NCBI RefSeq assembly: GCF_947491715.1
Contig: NZ_CANLKR010000021.1
Location: 1 to 64,000, forward strand
DNA: 64,000 nucleotides
Direction of reading: 5' to 3'
DNA from: an uncultured Shewanella sp.
Lineage (GTDB): Bacteria > Pseudomonadota > Gammaproteobacteria > Enterobacterales > Shewanellaceae
Shown here: positions 58,476-64,000 of the stretch, one piece after another
Layout of the letters: each line of letters begins with the position of its first letter
Position numbering within the stretch: position 1 is the first letter of the stretch
The notes under the pieces: model-generated
The model's input: the letters and a program-made list of their open reading frames with translations, nothing else
What the model was told of the DNA's origin: nothing
Databases searched by the model: none
Translations under genes and position numbers: made by a program

Positions 58476-59030
58476 ATGAAGTTAATTGGGGAAAAAATCA
58501 CGCTCAAGCAATATGATGAAAGCGACTGGCCATTAGCATTACATCTCTCAACGGATCCAATGTTGATGAAACATGTGTACGACCCTTTTACAGAAGCAGA
58601 GGCGAGAGCCCGTTTTGAAAGCAAACTTTTACCTTGGAATGAAAACAGTGAACATTGGTTGTCTTTGAGTATAAATCATAATAAAACAGGTGAAAAACTG
58701 GGAAGCATAGGTCTAAAAATCACTAACCCAGATGCCTCTATCGCCGAAATAGGCTTTATGCTCAAAGCCACAGCTCAAGGGAAAGGCTATGGTTTAGAAG
58801 CGCTTTTCCTCATGCGCGATCATGCCTTTAATCGCTTAAAACTGAATAAACTTAGCGCAACCTGCGCCGTTAACAATATAGACTCTTATAAAATGCTAGA
58901 AAAAGCAGGCTTTATACGAGAAGGGCATTTAAAGCAAAACGCCATCATTGGCGGCCAATATGTTGATGACTATTTATATGGACTCTGCTCTACTGATTTG
59001 AGCCTAAATCAGGTAGAAACAAATCAGTAA
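58476..59030 (+). CDS. GNAT-family N-acetyltransferase (RimJ/RimL-like)
   Basis: A 184-residue acetyltransferase of the RimJ/RimL type. GEKITLKQYDESDWPLAL opens it, EIGFMLKATAQGKGYGLEAL holds the acetyl-CoA pyrophosphate loop (QGKGYG), and LNKLSATCAVNNIDSYKMLEKAGF with EGHLKQNAI is the usual closing segment. Substrate unknown. AAAAGG lies about 9 nt upstream of the ATG. Confidence 0.85.
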   Translation: MKLIGEKITLKQYDESDWPLALHLSTDPMLMKHVYDPFTEAEARARFESKLLPWNENSEHWLSLSINHNKTGEKLGSIGLKITNPDASIAEIGFMLKATAQGKGYGLEALFLMRDHAFNRLKLNKLSATCAVNNIDSYKMLEKAGFIREGHLKQNAIIGGQYVDDYLYGLCSTDLSLNQVETNQ

Positions 59031-59096
59031 TGAAACAAAAAGGTGAGGCCAGTATGACCTAAGCTTCACCATCCTTTGCTAGATTTTATCTGCAAG

Positions 59097-60317
59097 CTAA
59101 GCACTGGCCACTCTAGATTGTGATTTAAATAACGACTCATATCCCGGCTTAGGGATATGTGGCACTAATAAAGCGAGTCCAAGAGACATCACAGCCATCC
59201 CTGCACCGATATAAAACACGAAAGCTGGACTTATCATCCAGACCATACCAAGAAAAACCGGTAAGATAACGGCCGCAATATGATTAATGGTAAATGAAAC
59301 ACCAGACGTTGAAGCAATATCTTCAGGTGATGCAATTTTTTGAAAGTAAGTCTTAGTCGCAATCGCCATGGCGAAGAAAATATTATCAATGACATATAAA
59401 CTCGATGCGACCCAATGATTGTCTACTAACCCATAAGCAATAAAAACAACAATTAAACCAACATACTCAACTAATAATACATTTCTCTCACCAAAATGCC
59501 CCACAAAACGGCCAATTTTAGGGGCTAACCATACCGTTGCAATTTGATTAATGATAAATAACATAGCCATATTTTCTACCGAAAATCCAAACTTCTCCAC
59601 CATCAAAAAGCCTGCAAACACCACAAATATTTGCCTACGAGCCCCGCTCATAAATACTAAGGCATAATAAAGCCAATAGCGCTTTCTCAATACTAAATGC
59701 TTATGTTGAACTGACTTTTGCGGCAATAATGGAAAACGAATAAATAAGTAAGATGCCATTGCACAGCCTAATATTCCCGCGATTAAATACACCAACCAAT
59801 AAGGCACTTGTAAAAATTCCATGGCACACCAAATAATACTAAAGGTAACTAAAGCCGCCATCGCCGTTTTACTCAGTATTTTCCCCATCACCGCGGGCGC
59901 TTCTTTTTTTCCTAGCCACTGAATTTGCAGTGAAGTATTAATGGTTTCAAAATAATGAAAACCTATAGACATCACAATGGTCGTCGCATATAAACCATAA
60001 CTGGTTGGAAAGAAGCCGGTTAGACCAACGCCAATTGATAGTATTGCGAGAGACATTACGGCCAAGTATTGCTCTTTTAATAATAACAATAAAAACACAG
60101 CGCCAAAGGCAAGAAAGCCTGGAATTTCACGCAATGTTTGTAAGATACCAATTTCTGTTCCTTTAAAACTGGCCAGCTCAACACTAAAGTTATTCAACAA
60201 TGCCTGCCAAACAGAAAAAGTAATCGCCACACAAATGGCACTGATCAACAAAAATTGCTGAGCGCGTTGATCCTGTAAAAGGCTCTCTTGAGGCTGACTC
60301 TTGTCCCTATGTTTCAT
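59097..60317 (-). CDS. MFS transporter
   Basis: A 406-residue inner-membrane protein with about 12 TM helices, using the ATG at 60317 (AGGA 7 nt upstream) rather than the longer frame. Helix 1 QQFLLISAICVAITFSVWQAL and GILQTLREIPGFLAFGAVFL look like an MFS of unknown substrate. It is divergent from an AraC-type regulator, with 141 bp between starts, and so is likely its target. Confidence 0.82.
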   Translation of the reverse strand: MKHRDKSQPQESLLQDQRAQQFLLISAICVAITFSVWQALLNNFSVELASFKGTEIGILQTLREIPGFLAFGAVFLLLLLKEQYLAVMSLAILSIGVGLTGFFPTSYGLYATTIVMSIGFHYFETINTSLQIQWLGKKEAPAVMGKILSKTAMAALVTFSIIWCAMEFLQVPYWLVYLIAGILGCAMASYLFIRFPLLPQKSVQHKHLVLRKRYWLYYALVFMSGARRQIFVVFAGFLMVEKFGFSVENMAMLFIINQIATVWLAPKIGRFVGHFGERNVLLVEYVGLIVVFIAYGLVDNHWVASSLYVIDNIFFAMAIATKTYFQKIASPEDIASTSGVSFTINHIAAVILPVFLGMVWMISPAFVFYIGAGMAVMSLGLALLVPHIPKPGYESLFKSQSRVASA

Positions 60318-60458
60318 TTCAATTCCTAAGTTGTAAGATAATAGTAGGCAGTCTACTGGGAAATAAAGTGGCAAACTTCACTAATTATGACGTATTATTT
60401 ATCAATTACGCCAAATTTTGTCCGCTTATTTTGGTTCACAATAAGGAATTTTCACCAA

Positions 60459-61235
60459 ATGACTCCCTCCCCCTTTAAGCTTAAAAAAAAGATGCAACAT
60501 CCTATGGAAGGGATCTTAGCCAGTCATAAAGCCAATACCATTGGTACCCCGCATCACCATACTTGGTGTCAATTACAATATGCCATCAAAGGAACAATGA
60601 ATATCATCGCGGGAAATCAAAGTTTTGTTATTCCACCTCAAAGGGCCGTTTGGCTACCGAAGTATGTCACGCATCAAGTCAATAATTTATCTAAGGTCGC
60701 GTATCGTAGCTTACATATTAGTGATGACTTAGGTGAAGAAATAGGTAACAAAGTCAAAGTTATTGAAGTTTCTGAATTTTTAAAAGAATTGATAATTAGA
60801 GGCTGTAATGCATGGCAATCCACATACACTCCAACCCATGTAGACAATGCCATGATGACCTTAATCATTGAAGAAATACGCCATGCAACCGAAAGTCCGT
60901 TATATTTACCTTGGCCAAGCGATCCTAGGTTAAAAAGGATCTGTCAAATATTACAGAATAATCCAGCAGATAATCGAACCTTACCTGAGTTAGCACAATT
61001 ATCAGGGGCCTCTGTTCGAACACTTAACCGTATCTTTATTAAAGAATGCCAATTGGGCTTTAGTGATTGGCGACAAAAACTACGTGTACTGACTGGGCTT
61101 GAACGATTACAAACCAACGCATCCATTACCCAAATTGCACTCGATCTTGGCTACAGCTCCAGTTCCACTTTTATTCAAGTGTTTAAAAAACATTTACATG
61201 CTTCACCTAAAAGTTACCTAAAACATTTGTCATAA
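60459..61235 (+). CDS. AraC-family regulator with cupin sensor domain
   Basis: A 258-residue regulator from the ATG at 60459. The N-terminal cupin half has PHHHTWCQLQYAIKGTMNII and PPQRAVWLPKYVTHQV. Two helix-turn-helix units follow: LPELAQLSGASVRTLNRIFI and ITQIALDLGYSSSSTFIQVF with FKKHLHASPKSY. This AraC/cupin layout is common for efflux or catabolic regulators next to divergent MFS genes, as here. A longer frame starts at 60387 but begins in the promoter gap. Confidence 0.87.
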   Translation: MTPSPFKLKKKMQHPMEGILASHKANTIGTPHHHTWCQLQYAIKGTMNIIAGNQSFVIPPQRAVWLPKYVTHQVNNLSKVAYRSLHISDDLGEEIGNKVKVIEVSEFLKELIIRGCNAWQSTYTPTHVDNAMMTLIIEEIRHATESPLYLPWPSDPRLKRICQILQNNPADNRTLPELAQLSGASVRTLNRIFIKECQLGFSDWRQKLRVLTGLERLQTNASITQIALDLGYSSSSTFIQVFKKHLHASPKSYLKHLS

Positions 61236-61299
61236 AATAATTGCTTTTTCTACATTAAAACCATCATTATGTGACAGATAAAAAAACAGAGGAACTGTC

Positions 61300-62433
61300 A
61301 TGCAGTATTTGTGTATGCTTTGCCAAACCACTTATCTTGCCACACCCACACGTATAAAATGTGATTGTGGTGGTGCCCTCTGGCTGAAAAATGATAGTTT
61401 GAAATTAAATAAGCAAGATATTGTTCAGCATGACTTTACTCTTTGGCGCTACAGTAAAGCCTACCCCATCACAAGAGCTGATGTGAAGGTGTCTTTTAAC
61501 GAAACTCTCACCCCGATGCCGAAACTGCTTTGGAATAATATCCCCATTTTCGCGAAAATGGACTCCTTAATGCCCACAGGCTCATTTAAAGCAAGGGGCG
61601 CCGCCATGGTCATTAATACATTAGTGGATCAAGGCATAAATTGCTTCGCAGAAGATTCCAGTGGTAATGGTGGATCAGCTTATGCAGGTTATTGTGCCAA
61701 GGGCAATTTGACACTGAATGTATTCCTTCCCGCAGGAACAGCGGCAGGAAAAATTGTACAGACAAAAATGTATGGCGCCAACTGCATCGAAATTGATGGC
61801 ACAAGAGAAGATGTGGCCAATGCCGCAATAAATAGCTTGCAAACTCACGGTAGCTATTATGTCGGCCATAATTGGCACCCCTTATTCATTGAAGGCGTAA
61901 AGTCTATCGCTTATGAAATTTGGGAGCAGAATAATTATCAGGCCCCCGATAATTTTATCGCCCCAGCAGGAAATGGTAGTTTGATTGCTGGTGCCTATAT
62001 CGGTTTCAATGAACTCTTCAGGGCGGGTGAAATAAGTACAATGCCAAGATTATTCGGCGTTCAATCCGCAGCAATCAACCCTTTCGTCAAACAATTTAAT
62101 GACGACGATTCGCCAATAAAGCCTAAAAATACCATAGCAGAAGGGATCCGCATTGTTCGCTCTTCCCGTATAACAGAAATCATTCAATTTGTCCGTCACA
62201 CACAAGGCCAATTTATTGATGTAACCGATGAACAAATCAAACAAGCCTTAATAAAAATGGGACAAAAAGGCTTCTTCATTGAACCGACCTCTGCTACCGC
62301 CTTTGCCGGAATAAGTAAGCTCATCGAAAAAAAGATTATCAAACCCAACCAGAAAACCGTTGCAGTCATAACCGGTCATGGCTTAAAAGCCACAGAGCAA
62401 ATACAAAAATTAGCAAAAACCCCTATTGAATAA
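61300..62433 (+). CDS. Threonine-synthase-like PLP enzyme with Zn-ribbon start
   Basis: A 377-residue fold II PLP enzyme related to threonine synthase. The N-terminus has a Cys set (C5-x2-C8 and C21-x-C23) that looks like a small zinc ribbon. The PLP Lys is at 97 in MPTGSFKARGAAM. SSGNGGSAYAGYCAKGNL and the Gly-loop APAGNGSLIAGAY follow the family. The true substrate may differ from O-phosphohomoserine. GAGGA lies 6 nt before the ATG. Its 3' end overlaps that of the convergent hydrolase gene by 11 bp. Confidence 0.82.
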   Translation: MQYLCMLCQTTYLATPTRIKCDCGGALWLKNDSLKLNKQDIVQHDFTLWRYSKAYPITRADVKVSFNETLTPMPKLLWNNIPIFAKMDSLMPTGSFKARGAAMVINTLVDQGINCFAEDSSGNGGSAYAGYCAKGNLTLNVFLPAGTAAGKIVQTKMYGANCIEIDGTREDVANAAINSLQTHGSYYVGHNWHPLFIEGVKSIAYEIWEQNNYQAPDNFIAPAGNGSLIAGAYIGFNELFRAGEISTMPRLFGVQSAAINPFVKQFNDDDSPIKPKNTIAEGIRIVRSSRITEIIQFVRHTQGQFIDVTDEQIKQALIKMGQKGFFIEPTSATAFAGISKLIEKKIIKPNQKTVAVITGHGLKATEQIQKLAKTPIE

Positions 62434-63271
62434 ACTGTGCAACAGCACGATTAAATTTATCCGGATTCTCAATAAAGGTGAAATGCTTTCCCCCTTCTTC
62501 CACTTCGAAAATAACCAGTTGAGAATCCTTAATGGTTTGATTCATCCATTCTTGGGAACTGACTGGCGTGGGGCTCCCTCGACCTACGATAATTAAAGTC
62601 GGTAAATGAATACGCGGAATGACATCACGACAATCTTGATGAAATTCATTATAAAGTAATACCGCAGCTTCAGGATTTGAAACATCACAACTGGTATCAA
62701 TCAACATATGTGCATCTTCCGTCGAAATATTTTGCGTGATCTGTCGATGCAGTAAAATGGTTTTCGCTGTATTCACTTTCTCACTTAATAATACATTCAC
62801 AAAACCCACAGACGAAGCTGAATCGACAAATGATCCGTAATGAGCCACCTCTTTTGGTGACCAACTCGGATTTGACGTTAACACAGGAATTTTATCCACC
62901 AAAATCAGTTTTGCCAATCGCTCATCACCAAAAAGCTCCCAATAACAACAGATAACTGCAGCACCTGATGCATGTCCAAGCACCACGACTTGGTTTAAAC
63001 CTAAATAGCACAGCAATTCATTCACATCTTTAGCTAATCGATAAATTTTAAAACCATAAGAGACTTTTTCAGACAAGCCATGTCCTCTCATATCCAGAGC
63101 AATAACGCGACAATGATGACTTAATTCTTCAATTTGATACTTGTATTGCTCACTACTTTGAGACCAACCGTGCAATAAAATCAATGGTATGCCGCAACCT
63201 TTATCGATATAATGCAACCTTACGTTATCATTGGTCGTAAAATAGTGATGCTCTAAAAATGAGGAATGCAT
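62423..63271 (-). CDS. Alpha/beta-hydrolase fold protein with Ala at the nucleophile position
   Basis: A 282-residue alpha/beta-hydrolase-fold protein. The oxyanion motif is LILLHGWSQSSEQY and the strand 4 motif VIALDMRGHGLSEK. The nucleophile elbow reads VVVLGHASGAAVICCYW, where the family has G-H-S-x-G; here Ala 101 replaces Ser, with Ser moved to 102. The C-terminal His is in EEGGKHFTFIEN. The substitution recurs in the neighbouring paralogue, so the pair may have a non-hydrolytic role, or a different nucleophile. AGAGG lies well placed before its ATG. Confidence 0.78.
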   Translation of the reverse strand: MHSSFLEHHYFTTNDNVRLHYIDKGCGIPLILLHGWSQSSEQYKYQIEELSHHCRVIALDMRGHGLSEKVSYGFKIYRLAKDVNELLCYLGLNQVVVLGHASGAAVICCYWELFGDERLAKLILVDKIPVLTSNPSWSPKEVAHYGSFVDSASSVGFVNVLLSEKVNTAKTILLHRQITQNISTEDAHMLIDTSCDVSNPEAAVLLYNEFHQDCRDVIPRIHLPTLIIVGRGSPTPVSSQEWMNQTIKDSQLVIFEVEEGGKHFTFIENPDKFNRAVAQFIQ

Positions 63272-63398
63272 ATTAACCTCTTAGGCATCAACGGATGCTT
63301 CTTAATTAAAATCATCCATAATTCAATGGGGCTCCATGACATTATCAGAGGTATAAAAAAGTCACGATCTGAAGGAAGAATAGTTTGCGATCTCATCT

Positions 63399-64000
63399 TC
63401 ACATTCTCTGCTGTCGCCCTTGAATAAAATCATCCACAACGCGATTAAACTTTTTAGGGTTTTCAATGAATGAAAAGTGATTCCCACCTTCTTCTTTTTC
63501 AAAAACCACTAATTGAGAATCTTTAATTTGTTGATGGATCCATTCTTGGGATGCCACCGACACTAGACTGGCTCTGCCTACAATCAATAAAGTGGGAAGT
63601 GAAATTCTAGGTAATAAATCACGCCAGTCTTGATGGGCATTACTGTAAAAAAGAGTCGCAGACTCTCTATTGGGAACTCGAAAACTCGCCGCTAAAATTA
63701 ACTCTCTTTCCTCTTTATTAAGTGTTTGTGAAAAAAGTGAGTGTACAAAATGATATTTATACTTTTCACCTTCCTCCCCTGCAAGTTGATTCGTTATATC
63801 AATTGCAGACTGAGGGTCTAAGATAGCGCCGTATTGCGTCTTTTCTTCTAGTGTCCACGCCGAATTAATTACAGTCGCAGCAGACTTATCGACGAGTACT
63901 AATTTAGCTAGTCGATGGGAGCCGAATAAATCCCAATAACAATAAACAACAGTTGCACTCACTGCATGCCCAACTAAGATAACTTGATCGAGTAAAAGAT
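63399..64000 (-). CDS. Partial alpha/beta-hydrolase fold protein, paralogue of the previous gene
   Basis: The frame runs off the window, so the N-terminus is missing; the visible part begins LLLDQVILVGHAVSATV. It is a clear paralogue of the gene at 62423-63271 (YCYWDLFGSHRLAKLVLVDK; SQEWIHQQIKDSQLVVFE; EEGGNHFSFIENPKKF). The nucleophile elbow is G-H-A-V-S, again Ala where Ser is expected, and the final Gly of the elbow is also lost. Same strand, 127 bp before the other copy, so likely a tandem duplication. Confidence 0.72.
   Translation of the reverse strand, partial: LLLDQVILVGHAVSATVVYCYWDLFGSHRLAKLVLVDKSAATVINSAWTLEEKTQYGAILDPQSAIDITNQLAGEEGEKYKYHFVHSLFSQTLNKEERELILAASFRVPNRESATLFYSNAHQDWRDLLPRISLPTLLIVGRASLVSVASQEWIHQQIKDSQLVVFEKEEGGNHFSFIENPKKFNRVVDDFIQGRQQRM

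Overview
The window reads as a chromosomal segment of an AT-leaning marine gammaproteobacterium. Gene content and order (cydDC; murA-ibaG-mlaBCDEF; yrbG-kdsDC-lptCAB-rpoN-ptsN-rapZ-npr; ssb beside a YajR-like MFS pump; an AGT-like class V aminotransferase beside ilvA; ilvC/ilvY) point to the Alteromonadales, most likely the Shewanella/Parashewanella lineage. That placement is inferred from remembered synteny and was not computed. I saw no rRNA, tRNA or CRISPR array.

Layout. 0-5.8 kb: the cydDC exporter (-), a small DOPA-dioxygenase-family gene (-) and a glycosyltransferase (+). 5.8-10.7 kb: the leftward mlaFEDCB-ibaG-murA envelope operon. 10.9-19.4 kb: a rightward run of antiporter, Kdo synthesis, Lpt export genes, sigma-54 and nitrogen-PTS genes. 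It has an over-long LptA, and the expected hpf between rpoN and ptsN survives only as a decayed remnant. 19.4-28.9 kb: an OmpA-type lipoprotein, a MITE-like palindromic element, two overlapping paralogous micro-ORFs, a leftward GtrA/ArnT-like/GT2 glycosylation cassette, and a divergent two-component system followed by a PagL-like outer-membrane protein and an MFS pump. This looks like a lipid A or LPS remodelling locus. 29-33.9 kb: a TetR-controlled RND efflux pump with two visible candidate operators. 34-36.8 kb: a methyltransferase, then an AT-rich pair of an InvB/Spa15-type secretion chaperone and a candidate effector with a His/Cys (clan CD-like) domain, followed by a convergent 50-residue membrane micro-ORF.

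37-42.3 kb: ssb with a tandemly repeated linker, yajR, a second MITE-like element with near-perfect terminal repeats lying between a secreted ORF and a broken cytochrome c gene, the class V aminotransferase and a small secreted protein. 42.3-51.8 kb: isoleucine/valine biosynthesis. ilvL (leader peptide plus attenuator) precedes ilvG-ilvM-ilvE-ilvD-ilvA, and ilvC is divergent from its regulator ilvY. 52-57.2 kb: a two-membrane-segment micro-protein with a sodium:solute symporter, then an HlyD-type adaptor with a FUSC-type efflux protein. 57.4-64 kb: accessory metabolism (SMP-30 lactonase-like, GNAT, MFS with divergent AraC/cupin regulator, threonine-synthase-like PLP enzyme, and two tandem alpha/beta hydrolases that both carry Ala where the nucleophile Ser is expected). 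The second hydrolase runs off the window end.

The core is envelope biogenesis plus branched-chain amino acid synthesis. The most likely new biology is the chaperone/effector pair (35.1-36.7 kb), the paired micro-ORFs (20.69-20.89 kb), the lipid A remodelling island with its odd start codon, the LptA extension and the hydrolase pair. Domain and family assignments rest on motif recognition by eye and were not checked by any search.
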